A DNA stretch of 64,000 nucleotides from Polyangium jinanense (GCF_028435365.1 NZ_JAGTJJ010000031.1:76983-140982); one strand, 5' to 3'. Counted from the stretch's first letter, positions 47,273 through 56,962 are shown. Program-made: numbers and translations. Notes: generated by a model not told the origin, from the letters alone.

Positions 47273-48322
47273 TCAGCGCAACAAATCGGCCGGACTTGCG
47301 CCGCTTTTCGTATGGGTGTTTCCTCCGCGGATCGCGTCGATCCGCTCGTCTGCCTCGGGCGGCAGCACGGGATCCGGCGTCGGTGTGAGGCGTGGCTGTA
47401 GGCGTTCGAGCGGCTCACAGGTCCGCGTGCGTTCGGGCTCGGGGATCCTGCATTCGACGACCGCGTGGCCATGGAAGGCCCGTTCGGCAACCGCGACGAC
47501 GTAGACGGCCGGCAACCGGACGAGCTTCGGCGGATCGGGAAAGAGGAGCAGCCAAGCAGCCATTGCCGCGCCGCCCAGGGCGAGCCCAGCCGCTATGGTG
47601 CCGATAGGCTCAACAAACGGTGAGAGCCAACGAAGGCCGGCGAGCGCGCGATCCCCGGGCGCAGCGTCGGCCGCCCCCGGAAGCTCGGGCGCGCCATGGG
47701 CCGCCTCCGGAAGTTCGGGCGCGTCGCCACCGCGGAACCATCGTTCGAACCACGCGATCGGCAGAATCACCAGCCGCTTTGGCTGCCGGCGAGCTTCCTT
47801 TATCGCATCGGCAAGGCGCTGCGTTGCCTGGTGCAGGTAGACGCGGGAGCGCTCGGGAGGGATCCCCAGCGCTTCGGCGATCTCCTCGTGCGACATGCCT
47901 TGATCCCATACCGCAGAAAACACCGCTTGCATCCGAGGAGGAAGCTTGGGGCGCACGATGGCAATCAATTCGAGCCAGCCCGTCTGGCAGGCGATTTCCT
48001 CCGGGGTCGGCTCGTCGGACGGGACGCGCAGAATCGAGCGCAATCGTCGCGCGAGCCGCACGATCGGCCGTTGCTTTCGCTGATGGAAGCGGGCGGCCGT
48101 CCGGGTTGTGATGACCCAGAGCCATGGACGCAAGGGGCCGACAGGGGGGTTTGTTCGTCGGCTCTTTTCGGCCTCGAACATCACCTCTTGGGTGATGTCG
48201 TCGCGGTCCTCGGGGGACGTGATCCAACGCTCGGTCCATTCGAGGACAACGGGCCGGAGCGCCGCCAGCTCGTCGGCGGAAGGAAGGCCGGGGGGTGTCG
48301 GAAGACAGGGGGCCAGGTTCAT
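47273..48322 (-). CDS. ECF sigma factor with C-terminal membrane segment
   Basis: A 349-residue protein. Residues about 20-180 are an ECF sigma factor: region 2 (DDITQEVMFEAEKSRR, WLWVITTRTAARFHQRK) and region 4 (LPPRMQAVFSAVWDQGMSHEEIAEALGIPPERSRVYLHQAT). After an Ala/Pro linker, residues 240-261 (GTIAAGLALGGAAMAAWLLLF) form one membrane helix, followed by about 85 residues on the other side. A sigma factor fused to such a segment could be tethered to the membrane until release. It precedes the TPR protein and Cys-rich lipoprotein genes by 67 bp, so it may control them. Confidence 0.85.
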   Translation of the reverse strand: MNLAPCLPTPPGLPSADELAALRPVVLEWTERWITSPEDRDDITQEVMFEAEKSRRTNPPVGPLRPWLWVITTRTAARFHQRKQRPIVRLARRLRSILRVPSDEPTPEEIACQTGWLELIAIVRPKLPPRMQAVFSAVWDQGMSHEEIAEALGIPPERSRVYLHQATQRLADAIKEARRQPKRLVILPIAWFERWFRGGDAPELPEAAHGAPELPGAADAAPGDRALAGLRWLSPFVEPIGTIAAGLALGGAAMAAWLLLFPDPPKLVRLPAVYVVAVAERAFHGHAVVECRIPEPERTRTCEPLERLQPRLTPTPDPVLPPEADERIDAIRGGNTHTKSGASPADLLR

Positions 48323-48431
48323 GACCTACAAACGTGGCGGGCGACCCCCACGACGTTACCCCATGCCTTGCGATTTTGGTAGCAGCTCGCCGCATACAGT
48401 CGCACCTGCTTGGCCGTTCAGCTCTGCGCGG

Positions 48432-48617
48432 CTAAGCTCCTTCCTCGGCGAGCCGCTGTAGCTCGGCCCATACCCCCCGGGCGATTGCGGCCCCGGCGTC
48501 GATCTTCGCGGAGCCAAGATCGCCGAGCGCGCCCGCGAGGCGTTCGACGCCCACCGCGGCACGCGCCGACGGGGCGGAGACGTCCTCACGAAGGACGATT
48601 TTTTCGGCTACGGTCAC
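48432..48617 (-). CDS. small hypothetical protein, phage-like context
   Basis: A 61-residue Ala-rich helical protein (MTVAEKIVLREDVSAP) starting at a GTG with GGAG upstream. It lies downstream of the Mu-like gene at 48720 on the same strand. No family is recognised, and the small size leaves doubt that it is a gene. Confidence 0.45.
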   Translation of the reverse strand: MTVAEKIVLREDVSAPSARAAVGVERLAGALGDLGSAKIDAGAAIARGVWAELQRLAEEGA

Positions 48618-48719
48618 GAGTCAAAGGCTCCGATTTGGTAACGGTCGGCAAAAAATGGGCGCAAGTTACCAATACGGCGCACGAATGGCGCGCCGTCCGA
48701 ACAATGGAATTCGGGCTTT

Positions 48720-49316
48720 TCACAGAGCCGGCGGACCACGCGCGGTGGCAAGCGGCGCGGCCGTTCGGCGATTGCGGCGCGGTGAGCGCTGGACGCGAGG
48801 CCCTGGCAGGCCCGGCACGGCGCTGGACGCGTCGGACGGCTTGGGCTCGACCATCGACCCTGGAAGGCCCAGCGCTGCGCTTGGCGGGCCGCTGGACGCA
48901 TCGGACGGCTTGGGCTCGATTGTCGGCCCTGGCAGGCCCGGCGCGGCGCTTGGCGGGCCGCTGGACGCCTCGGGCTCGATTGTCGGCCCTGGCAGGCTCC
49001 GCGCGGCGCTTGGCGGGCCGCTGGACGCGTCGGACGGCTTGGGCTCGACCATCGGCCCTGGCAGGCCCGGCGCGGCGCTCGGTGGGCCGCTGGACGCCTT
49101 GGGCGCCTCGGGCTCGCGTTCCACGCGAATCCGCTTCCCTGGATCGCGGCAAAGCGCGTCCAGTTGCTCGGGGGTCAAAGCATCGTCGGGTAACTCCGTC
49201 ACCCCAGCGGGCCAAAACAGGCCGACGCGTACGGCGCGGCCGTCCCGGATTTCTTCCCGCCAGCCGCAACGGTAGCCGGAGAAACCCGGCATGGGTGAGC
49301 AGATGACACGGATCAT
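48720..49316 (-). CDS. Mu-like prophage protein (FluMu N-terminal-type) with in-frame repeats
   Basis: About 198 residues from the ATG at 49316. The N-terminal 65 residues (GFSGYRCGWREE, ELPDDALTPEQLDALCRDPGKRI) look like the FluMu-type N-terminal domain of Mu-like phages, with its characteristic LTxEQLxAL motif. Then come about five in-frame repeats of 20-23 residues of the pattern SSGPPSAAPGLPGPTIEPKPSDA, encoded by 60-69 bp DNA repeats at roughly 48795-49110. The end is basic. A remnant phage gene expanded by repeat growth is the likely story. Confidence 0.6.
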   Translation of the reverse strand: MIRVICSPMPGFSGYRCGWREEIRDGRAVRVGLFWPAGVTELPDDALTPEQLDALCRDPGKRIRVEREPEAPKASSGPPSAAPGLPGPMVEPKPSDASSGPPSAARSLPGPTIEPEASSGPPSAAPGLPGPTIEPKPSDASSGPPSAALGLPGSMVEPKPSDASSAVPGLPGPRVQRSPRRNRRTAAPLATARGPPAL

Positions 49317-49342
49317 CGCTGGATCTCCGGAGGAAACGGGCG

Positions 49343-49882
49343 TCAGTTGAGCGCGGGGGGCGTGTCGTCTTCGCTCAAAGCCTCGGCTTCCAATTCGGCC
49401 AACATCACGCGCAGCCGCTCGATTTGCTCGGATCGTTCCGTGAAGCCCGTCGCCCAATAGAGCTCAAGCGCGCGCTGGGCTTTCGGGTCTTTCCAGTTGC
49501 TTTCGACACCCGCTTTCCAGGCCCATCGGAGGGATTTCGGAAGGGTCGGGGGACACTCGGACGTCACCTTGATCTGCGTTTCGACCTTCGCGCGGCGCTT
49601 CCCCCAGCGCTCGGGGTATCGCGCGCGGAGCACTTCGAGGGCGAATCGAGGGTCCTTTTCGGCGGCCTGTAGCACGAGCTTCGAGAGCTGGAATTCGCCA
49701 TCCGCTTCCGCCTTGCGGATTTCGGCGTCGAATTCGGGATCCTGCTTACGCCACCGTCGCAAGGTGCGCGTCGAGATCCCGACGAGCGCGCACACGGTGG
49801 GCCGGTGAAGATGGCCGTTTCGCAGGCCATCGAGGATTTGTGCCGTGATCTCGGGGGTCCGTTGCGAGGGGCGTCCAGGCAT
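49343..49882 (-). CDS. phage terminase small subunit-like protein
   Basis: About 179 residues from the ATG at 49882. An N-terminal helix-turn-helix (ILDGLRNGHLHRPTVCALVGISTRTLRRW) is followed by QDPEFDAEIRKAEADGEFQL and ALEVLRARYPERWGKRR, a segment often found in terminase small subunits of Mu-like phages. The order with the FluMu-like gene supports a phage remnant. The terminase large subunit was not found, so this is a fragment. Confidence 0.6.
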   Translation of the reverse strand: MPGRPSQRTPEITAQILDGLRNGHLHRPTVCALVGISTRTLRRWRKQDPEFDAEIRKAEADGEFQLSKLVLQAAEKDPRFALEVLRARYPERWGKRRAKVETQIKVTSECPPTLPKSLRWAWKAGVESNWKDPKAQRALELYWATGFTERSEQIERLRVMLAELEAEALSEDDTPPALN

Positions 49883-50195
49883 AGAGGTCTCCACTCCTGG
49901 CGAGGAATCGACCGTTTGCGGCCCGTTTCGGAACGGTTCAGGACCTCGGGCAAGGATTTCGGCGCTTGCCGCGCCGTCCGCGTCGATGCCCGAGGCCGAC
50001 GAGCACGAGGTCCGCGTCGAGCGCCGCTCGCCTCGATGTCAGGCGAGCTTGGGTCTGCTTCCGTCCCGACTACGAGCCGATGCCGGGCAAGCGCGCGCCC
50101 TGCTCGTCCTGCTCGGTTGGGAGGCCCCCGTCCCTTATGCTCTGCTCGCACGCACAGTCTTGCTGTGGGGTTCGTCCTTCTGTACCGTGGCGGAC
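49883..50195. repeat. degenerate copy of the mosaic repeat
   Basis: The stretch contains a decayed copy of the repeat blocks at about 49925-50040: GACCTCGGGCAAGGATTTCG, then CGCCGTCCG and GAGGCCGACGAGCAC. It marks the left end of the repeat field. The remaining sequence is the upstream region of the lipoprotein gene at 50196. No gene was supported. Confidence 0.6.
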
Positions 50196-50576
50196 ATGCG
50201 TATTCTGTCTACCATCGTGCTCCCGTTGTTGTTGCTCTCTGCATGCACGAAGCCGACGGCCAAGGAAGCGGCTGACAAGCTCGTCGCAGCGGGTGTGCTG
50301 GCGAACTGCACGCAGGAACCTCCCAGGGGGCTCAACGCCAGAGCATCGGAATACTGGAAATGCGAGCTTCCCAGCGTGCCAGGGGAGGGGGCGGGAGTGA
50401 TGACATTCGCGGACGACGACGCTTACCAGACCACGATCAAAGCGTTCGATGGGGCTGCGGTGCTCGCCGGCCCCCACCGCTACGGCAACGCAAGGGCGCG
50501 CGTGTTCGTCCAGATGAACCAAGGCGCGTCGCTAGAGGTCGGGAATAAGGCTAAAGCGATCGTGGACTCTCTCTAG
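50196..50576 (+). CDS. small hypothetical lipoprotein in repeat field
   Basis: A 126-residue protein with a signal peptide ending LLLLSACT. The mature part (KEAADKLVAAGVLANCTQEPP, WKCELPSVPGEGAGVMTFADDD) shows a small mixed alpha/beta domain with two cysteines. Start ATG at 50196 gives the signal; the longer frame upstream is through repeat DNA. Flanked on both sides by mosaic repeats, so it is a single-gene cassette. Function unknown. Confidence 0.65.
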   Translation: MRILSTIVLPLLLLSACTKPTAKEAADKLVAAGVLANCTQEPPRGLNARASEYWKCELPSVPGEGAGVMTFADDDAYQTTIKAFDGAAVLAGPHRYGNARARVFVQMNQGASLEVGNKAKAIVDSL

Positions 50577-51662
50577 GAAGGTCGCGCCGTTTCGAGGCAC
50601 GAGGCCGGCGATCGAGCGCCGCACCGCCTCGATTCTTGTGGGTGCGTCCCGACGTACCCCCCCCGGATGCGGGGCAGACAAAAATTAACGTCGAGCGCGG
50701 TCACGGCGGCGAGACCTCGGGGAAGATTTCGCCGCACGTCGCGCCGTCCGCCTCGATGCCCGAGGCCGACGAGCAGGGCGACGAGCACGAGGCGCACGTC
50801 GAGCGCCGCGCCGCCTCGATGCACCCGCCCCCCACGTCGGGCCCGCGGATTTACGCAGTCGAGCGCGGTCATGGCTGCGAGAGCTCGGGGGAGATTTCGC
50901 CGCTCGCCCATCGCCTCGATGCACCCGCCCCCGTGCAGGGCCCGCGGATTTACGCGGTCGAGCGCGGTCATGGCCGCGAGAGCTTGGGGGAGATTTCGCC
51001 GCTCGCCCATCGCCTCGATGCACCCGCCCCCCACGTCGGGCCCGCGGATTTACGCGGTCGAGCGCGGTCATGGCCGCGAGAGCTCGGGGGAGATTTCGCC
51101 GCTCGCCCATCGCCTCGATGCACCCGCCCCCCACGTCGGGCCCGCGGATTTACGCGGTCGAGCGCGGTCACGGCCGCGAGACCTCGGGGAAGATTTCGAC
51201 GCTCGCCGCTCGCCGCTCGCCCCGCCGCCTCGATGCACGAGGCTGACGAGCACGAGGCGTACGTCGAGCCCGAGGCCGACGAGCTGGGGCCGGCGAGCAC
51301 GAGGCGCACGTCGAGCCCGAGGCCGACGAGCTGGGGCCGGCGTCCAGGGCGACGAGCCCGAGGCCGGCGTCGAGCGCCGCGCCGCCTCGATGCCCGAGGC
51401 CGGCGAGCAGGGGGCCGGCGTCCTCGGGGGTACGTCCCGACGTACCCGCCCCGCGCTCGACGCATCCGAGCAAGAGCGCGCGTGCGTGCGTGTGTCGCGA
51501 CAAGCTTTTTGGCCGAATTATGGCCGCTCGACCCCCCCCGCATGCGGGGGTGGCCAAAATTCGACGTCGAGCGCGCCCGGCCTCGGAGCAGCTTTGGGAT
51601 GATCCGGACTGACGCCACCCCGAGCCTTCCATTCTCTCCGGGTTTGGTTTAGGGTACGCCCC
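50577..51662 (+). repeat. mosaic repeat block 1
   Basis: Five hairpin cores (starting 50689, 50857, 50956, 51056, 51156), four of which (50857-51183) are spaced 99-100 bp and form a clean tandem array. Downstream come GAGGCCGACGAGC-type units and a GCATGC hairpin element at 51514-51563. The region has overlapping open frames in several phases, but the phase shifts between units, so it is not coding. The last 60 bp lead into the MYXO-CTERM gene. Confidence 0.85.
51514..51563. repeat. GCATGC hairpin element copy 1
   Basis: CGAATTATGGCC (51514-51525) pairs with GGCCAAAATTCG (51552-51563) with one mismatch, and CCCCCGCATGCGGGGG (51535-51550) is a perfect 16-nt palindrome between them. It is preceded by CGTGCGTGCGTGTGTCGCG and AAGCTTTTT. 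Similar copies are at 58243-58291 and 61911-61958; one without the palindrome is at 58688-58714. Confidence 0.8.
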
Positions 51663-53057
51663 ATGAAACGACTCGCCTCGATTCTCTCCTTTTCCACGAT
51701 GGTCTTGCTTCCTGCGGCGGCGCACGCCGCGGCGGAAAAGCTCCTGCTGATGGAGGTCGTCACCAGCCCGACACAGGCCGAGTCCGTCGCGATCCGGAAC
51801 CCCGGAAACACGCCGGTCGTCCTGACCGATTATTACCTCGCCGATTACAGTACTTACTACAACGTCGTCATCGCTCAGGCACCCGCCGGCACCAGCGACT
51901 TCATCGTGCGATTCCCCGCCGGTGCTGTCATCCAGCCAGGTGAGACCCAGTACATGTCGATCGCCGGCGGCGAGTGCTTCAGGACATCCTGCGGCGCGAT
52001 GAGTACGTTCACCGGATACGGGATCTATCCCACGTACGAGATCGCGACGGGCGACGCGGCGACGACGAGCCCTGCTGTCCCTGACATGCTCGTGCCGGTC
52101 ATGAACGGGGTCGGTACCGCGTGGGGGCTCACCAATGGGGGCGAGCTGATCATTCTGTTTTACTGGGATGGCATAACCAACCTCGTGACCGACGTCGATT
52201 ACGTGTTCTATGGAGCGGCGGGGCCCCAAGCCCCGGTGAACAAGACGGGCGTCACGGTCAACGGCTCGGCGTATCTGCCGGATACGGCGGACAATCCCGC
52301 GCTGCACGCACCCCTGTCGATGATGACGACAACGATCAACACGTGTCGCGTGGACCTCGCGGAGACCGGCCAGGTCATGATGGGCAGCAATGGCGTCAGC
52401 GGCCGCGACGAGACCAGCGAGCCCTGGTCGACGACCTGGACCGCGTGCGCCGTGCCGAGCGCCGCCGATATCGACCTCGACACGGTCCTCAACAGCATGG
52501 ATAACTGCCTCACGGTGCCCAACGCCGCGCAGATCGACACCGACGCCGACGGCGTCGGGGACGCCTGCGACAACTGCCCGACCGTGGCCGATATGATGCA
52601 GTCGGATGTGGATGCCGACGGCGTCGGGGACGCCTGCGACAACTGCCCGACCGTGCCGAACCCCAACCAGGCGGACTCCAATGGCAATGGCATCGGCGAC
52701 GCCTGCGACGCGTCCGGCGCGGGCGGCGGGGGTGGTATGGGCGGTGGTATGGGCGGCGGCGGCTCCGGCGGCGGCGGCATGGGCGGCGGCGGTGGTATGG
52801 GCGGCGGCGGCTCCGGCGGCATGGGCGGCGGCTCCGGCGGCAATGGCACCGGTGGCGTCGGCGGCAATGGCACCGGCGGCGACACGACATCCACGACCAC
52901 GACCGGCACGGGCGGCGCGGGCGGCAGCGAGGATGACGTCGGCTGCGGCTGCCACGTGACCGGCGACGAGTCGCCGCGAGGGGCGTCCTACGCTTCGCTC
53001 TTCACGATCGCGGCGGCCGCGCTCGGGGTACGGCGTCGGCGCTCGCGATCCCGGTAG
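51663..53057 (+). CDS. secreted LTD/thrombospondin-repeat protein with MYXO-CTERM tail
   Basis: A 464-residue protein with a Sec signal (ending AAAHAAAEK). The N-terminal part is a lamin-tail-like domain ([34 protein letters not shown]). Residues about 280-350 carry thrombospondin type 3 calcium-binding repeats ([39 protein letters not shown]). A Gly/Met/Ser-rich linker follows. The C-terminus has CGCHV, a hydrophobic stretch ([14 protein letters not shown]) and RRRRSR, the MYXO-CTERM sorting arrangement that anchors proteins to the myxobacterial surface. Unlike its neighbours in the repeat field, it is a GC-rich, native-looking gene. Confidence 0.88.
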   Translation: MKRLASILSFSTMVLLPAAAHAAAEKLLLMEVVTSPTQAESVAIRNPGNTPVVLTDYYLADYSTYYNVVIAQAPAGTSDFIVRFPAGAVIQPGETQYMSIAGGECFRTSCGAMSTFTGYGIYPTYEIATGDAATTSPAVPDMLVPVMNGVGTAWGLTNGGELIILFYWDGITNLVTDVDYVFYGAAGPQAPVNKTGVTVNGSAYLPDTADNPALHAPLSMMTTTINTCRVDLAETGQVMMGSNGVSGRDETSEPWSTTWTACAVPSAADIDLDTVLNSMDNCLTVPNAAQIDTDADGVGDACDNCPTVADMMQSDVDADGVGDACDNCPTVPNPNQADSNGNGIGDACDASGAGGGGGMGGGMGGGGSGGGGMGGGGGMGGGGSGGMGGGSGGNGTGGVGGNGTGGDTTSTTTTGTGGAGGSEDDVGCGCHVTGDESPRGASYASLFTIAAAALGVRRRRSRSR

Positions 53058-53073
53058 ACCGACAGCAGCAGGG

Positions 53074-53103
53074 GGAGGCATCTCAGAAAATCTCCCCGCC
53101 TCC
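53074..53103. terminator. hairpin after the MYXO-CTERM gene
   Basis: GGAGGC (53074-53079) pairs with GCCTCC (53098-53103), with GGGGA/TCCCC possible as an alternative. It lies 16 bp after the stop at 53057. Confidence 0.45.
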
Positions 53104-53299
53104 GATTTCGCGCGCCTCGGCGTGGTTCTCGCGCCGGTCTCGTCGCCGCGCCGCGCGGATAGGGAGCCCTACCGCCTTCCCAAAGAGGCAATTTGCCCCG
53201 CTGCTCCAGTTAACCTAACGCCACAACCACGGCGTGGTCGTGCCATCCAGAAAACCAAGCTATTTTAGCAGGGAAGCGTGTCCCATTGGGCTCAGCGGT

Positions 53300-53945
53300 T
53301 ACCGGAGCTCGCCCCCGCCGTCGAGGGCGAGCAAGCCTTCCGGGTCGCGGCCGTCGAGCACGCGGCGCGAGGGGCCGCGGAAACACGCGGTCGAGCGCGG
53401 TCCCGCCGCGTCAGCCTCGGGGAAGACTTCGCGGCGCAGATCGCACCGCGCCGTCGAGCGTGTCGAGCGTCGAGCGCGGCGGGTGCGTCCGTGCATACCC
53501 TCGCACGGTAACGTCGAGCGTGCGAGTCGAGCCGCCTGCGTTTCCGCCACCCTGCGTCCGGGCGCGGCGGAAATACAGCATCGAGCGCGGTCCCGCCGCG
53601 TCGGCCTCGGGGGAGATTTCGCCGCGGACCTCGCCCCCGCCGTCGAGCGGGAGCAGGCCTTCCACCTCGCGACCGTCGAGCGCGAGGCGCGAGGGGCCGC
53701 AGAAACACGCGGTCGAGCGCGGTCCCGCCGCGTCGGCCTCGGGGGAGATTTCGCCGCGGACCTCGCCCCCGCCGTCGAGCGCGCCGCCCGGGGTGCGTCC
53801 GTGCAAACCCACGCGCGCACACGTCGAGCGCACGCACGGCGCAACCTTCATTTCCGCCACTTCGACCCCCCCGCATGCGGGGGTGGCGGAAATTCGATGT
53901 CGAGCGCGGTCCCGCCGCGCCGGCCTCGGGGAAGATTTCGCGGTA
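53300..53945 (+). repeat. mosaic repeat block 2 (diverged subfamily)
   Basis: Four copies of a diverged hairpin core start at 53389, 53579, 53711 and 53899. Here the loop is TCCCG and the right outer arm is TCGGCC rather than GACC, but the inner CGCGG/CCGCG stem is kept. A GCATGC hairpin element near 53850-53893 has arms TTTCCGCCA and TGGCGGAAA. The preceding stretch 53104-53300 is plain non-coding sequence in which I see no gene. Confidence 0.8.
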
Positions 53946-53957
53946 GGACTGCTCGGT

Positions 53958-54410
53958 TTACGGATTCTTGGCAAACGCTATCGCAGCCTCGATGTCTGCT
54001 TGGGTGTAGTAGCCACGATCGCGACGCGTTATCACTCCCTCGGCAATCGCTCGGGCGAGGTGGTGGCGAGCATGTTCATAGCCCGGCACGTGAAGCCGCC
54101 TAATCATTTCGACCACCATTTCGACCGGGCCCCTGGTGTGCAGCTTCGACAGGAGAAGCATGAGCCCGTCGGGACCAACATAGGCGTCCAGTCCATCGAA
54201 CTGGGCCAATCCACGGTCTTTTTGATACTCAGCATCGGGATCAAATTGGCATCCTATCGAAGATCGATGGACCAATCGCAGATCGCGCATCCTATAATCA
54301 TGCTTCTCGCCGCTCGTTTCTTTGGGAACCATGACCCACTCAATCACGCCGCCAGCGGCATTGACGACTGATTCTCCACAACTATCGCATGTCCAGGGCG
54401 GTACCGTCAT
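53958..54410 (-). CDS. hypothetical CxxC protein in repeat field
   Basis: A 150-residue protein. It begins TVPPWTCDSCGESVV, a zinc-ribbon-like CxxC. The middle holds DAYVGPDGLMLLLSKL and the end a helical segment with RARHHLARAIAEGVITRRDRGYYTQADIEAAIAFA. Lower GC and different codon choice than the surrounding core genes suggest horizontal origin. It is bounded left and right by mosaic repeats. No family recognised. Confidence 0.65.
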   Translation of the reverse strand: MTVPPWTCDSCGESVVNAAGGVIEWVMVPKETSGEKHDYRMRDLRLVHRSSIGCQFDPDAEYQKDRGLAQFDGLDAYVGPDGLMLLLSKLHTRGPVEMVVEMIRRLHVPGYEHARHHLARAIAEGVITRRDRGYYTQADIEAAIAFAKNP

Positions 54411-55672
54411 AAATACAAGGTACCATAGTTAGGGTTGTGCGTCGAGCATCACGTGAAAGATGCACAACACATGATGCATCTCGTTTTCAGGCACGATATC
54501 ATCGCAAAGGGCAGGCAGAGTCTGTAAGCTCCGCATCGTCCCGAAGTGTCCCTCTGCCATCGCGCGCGGCCGAGTCGCGAAGTGTCGGAAATTATTCCGC
54601 GCCGTCCGCCTCGATGCCCGAGGCCGACGAGCTGGGGCCGGCGTCCAGGGCGACGAGCACGAGGCGGACGTCGAGCGCACGGCGGCGAGACCTCGGGGGA
54701 GATTTCGACGCTCGCCGCTCGCCGTGCAGCCTCGATGCACGAGGCCGACGAGCTGGGGCCGGCGAGCACGAGGCCCGCGTCGAGCGCCGCGCCGCGCATT
54801 TACGCGGTCGAGCGCGGTCACGGCCGCGAGACCTCGGGGGAGCTCGCCGCTCGCCGCGCCGCCTCGATGCACGAGGCCGACGAGCCCGAGATCGGCGCGC
54901 CCTGCTCGCCGGGTCGGTCACGACGCACCCGCCCCCATGCAGGGCCGGCGCATTTACGCGGTCGAGCGCGGTCACGGCCGCGAGACCTCGGGGAAGATTT
55001 CGCCGCTCGACGCTCGCCGCGCCGCCTCGATGCACGAGGCCGACGAGCACGAGGCCGACGAGCACGAGGCCGACGAGCACGAGGCCGACGAGCACGAGGC
55101 GCACGTCGAGCCCGAGGCCGACGAGCTGGGGCCGGCGTCCAGGGCGACGAGCACGAGGCGCACGTCGAGCGCCCTCGATGGCCTCGGGGTCGGTCGCGAC
55201 GCACCCGCCCCCCACGTCGAGCCCGCGGACCTACGCGGTCGAGCGCGGTCACGGCCGCGAGACCTCGGGGGAGATTTTGCCGCTCGCCGCTCGCCGCGCG
55301 CCGCCTCGATGCACCCGCCCCCCCACGTCGAGCCCGCGGATTTACGCGGTCGAGCGCGGTCACGGCCGCGAGACCTCGGGGGAGATTTCGACGCGCGACG
55401 CTCGCCGCGCCGCCTCGATGCCCGAGGCCGACGAGCTGGGGCCGGCGTCCAGGGCGACGAGCACGAGGCCGGCGTCGAGCGCCGCGCCGTCCGCCTCGAT
55501 GCACGAGGCCGGCGAGCTGCGCGACGAGTTCGAGACCGGCGAGCTCGCCAGGTCGTACGGAACTGAGTAGGCAGCCACGACACGATCCTCTACGTTTATC
55601 TCGTCCCGAGGCCGCAGAGTAAAAGTAAAGACGCCTCGGCTGGCCCGCCGGGCAGGAAGTGAGAGTCTTTCT
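54411..55672 (+). repeat. mosaic repeat block 3
   Basis: Hairpin cores begin at 54806, 54960, 55237 and 55348. Between 55030 and 55100 the 15-bp unit GAGGCCGACGAGCAC repeats four times in tandem. Other modules are GAGCTGGGGCCGGCG and CGCCGCGCCGCCTCGATG. Frames that stay open here change phase between modules and are not genes. The ends (54411-54595 and 55530-55672) are non-repeat DNA next to the flanking genes. Confidence 0.85.
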
Positions 55673-56518
55673 GTGGTGTCGAAGGATATTTGCGAAGACG
55701 AGGCGGACACGGACAACGCGAGCGAGGACGAAGCCGAGCCGAACGCAGCGATGCGCCTTATCGTGTTCAAGCGGGTACTTGAGCACATGGTGAGCGAGGC
55801 AAGTGCCGACCCATTGCGCCTTGCGGTGATCCTTGAGGCACTTGCTGTGCTTGACTCGCGAAGGAGCGATAACAGCGCAGAGGGGGACGAGGCATTGGTG
55901 CGCGCTGCGAGTCTCGCGATGACCTCCGCAATGAACGAGACACTTGTAGCTGTCGCATCCCAAAAGAGTGGTCACGATGTCAAGGCGGACATGACCCAAA
56001 TCCGGCTTGCACTCGATCGTGCGACTCTAGCGATCGCGTGGCACGGTGACGAGCAGGGCGCCCAATACGCGAAGGGCTTCATTCACCGCCTGGCAAGGAT
56101 GGCCGAGGACTACACGCGACGGGACAATGGAACATTCAAGGATGCGGTAATCGGCGCCCTTCGCTCACTTAGCCATGCAAGGCTAGCCGGCGGCCGGAGC
56201 GTGCTATTCCCGAACTACAACGCGATCGCGAGAGCCGTTCTACGAAACAAGAGGACACAACCCGGCGTCGAGAAGCAAGTTGCCGCGCTGGAGAAGGCGC
56301 TTCCCGAACAGCTCGCGCCGTACATCTGTGACACGGGCTATCGGGCCGGCGTCAACCTTGGCGACGTGGCCCGGGTGGCGCTCAAAGCTGGCGGGGTCGA
56401 TCCCTACGACGTGTTAGACGCTCCAGCAAAGATGCGTGAGACCAGGCTCCGAGAGAAGTTGGGCGAGAAGCCACCTGGGAAACGTAGACAGCCGCGTGTA
56501 TCCAAGCGCAAGCCCTAA
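55673..56518 (+). CDS. hypothetical protein in repeat field
   Basis: A 281-residue mostly helical protein. The first 26 residues are highly acidic (EDEADTDNASEDEAEPN); the end is basic (KRRQPRVSKRKP). Body segments such as RVLEHMVSEASADPLRLAVILEALAVLD and YAKGFIHRLARMAEDYTRRD indicate a helical bundle. Start is a GTG at 55673 with a purine-rich stretch upstream. No known family was recognised. GC content is visibly lower than the repeats on either side. The polar ends suggest binding to nucleic acid or protein, but this is only an impression. Confidence 0.65.
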   Translation: MVSKDICEDEADTDNASEDEAEPNAAMRLIVFKRVLEHMVSEASADPLRLAVILEALAVLDSRRSDNSAEGDEALVRAASLAMTSAMNETLVAVASQKSGHDVKADMTQIRLALDRATLAIAWHGDEQGAQYAKGFIHRLARMAEDYTRRDNGTFKDAVIGALRSLSHARLAGGRSVLFPNYNAIARAVLRNKRTQPGVEKQVAALEKALPEQLAPYICDTGYRAGVNLGDVARVALKAGGVDPYDVLDAPAKMRETRLREKLGEKPPGKRRQPRVSKRKP

Positions 56519-56572
56519 CGGCTAACGGCTACCCCGTCGCGTTAGCGTCCGCCCCGCCGCATGCTCGGTCCC

Positions 56573-56962
56573 ATGAACAAACCGCGCACTCAGAAGGCTC
56601 GGATCGTCGCGCACGACCGGCGCAACACGAGCACAAGCCGCCGGTCCGTTTCGTCTACCCCAAAGAAGAGCGAGCGCCTCCATCGAAGGGCGCTCGTCAT
56701 GATGGAGGACGCTCCTCCCTTGGCTCGCAACAACCGGTGCAAAAGCTCGAAAGGCGCCACGCCTGGCCTCCTTGCGTCTATCTTGTGTCCTTGGGGGGCC
56801 TATTTGGGGATCGTCGCCGCCATCTTGAGGTTTGGCAAAGCCATGGGAACCCATGATCCGCGCATGGGCATTGAAGCGATCGCGGTTCTTGCTGTTGTCG
56901 CGATCGTGACAGTCCTCGCCGTTGTTGCGATTGTGGTGGTCCTCGCCCGGTGGCAACGGTAG
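56573..56962 (+). CDS. possible small membrane protein
   Basis: A 129-residue frame starting MNKPRTQKARIVAH, with a basic N-terminal half and a hydrophobic end containing a long membrane-like segment (GIEAIAVLAVVAIVTVLAVVAIVVVLARW), part of which is encoded by a short internal DNA repeat. An opposite-strand frame covers the same stretch with less protein-like content. It follows the gene at 55673 by 54 bp on the same strand. Coding status is uncertain. Confidence 0.4.
   Translation: MNKPRTQKARIVAHDRRNTSTSRRSVSSTPKKSERLHRRALVMMEDAPPLARNNRCKSSKGATPGLLASILCPWGAYLGIVAAILRFGKAMGTHDPRMGIEAIAVLAVVAIVTVLAVVAIVVVLARWQR

Noticed and set aside
50857..51183. A CRISPR array
   Set aside because: Spacing of 100 bp with repeated rather than unique spacers and no cas genes in the window.
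56522..56956. A 144-codon minus-strand frame opposite the small membrane-protein frame
   Set aside because: It has a skewed His/Asp/Arg composition produced by the antisense of a hydrophobic segment; the plus frame is more protein-like.
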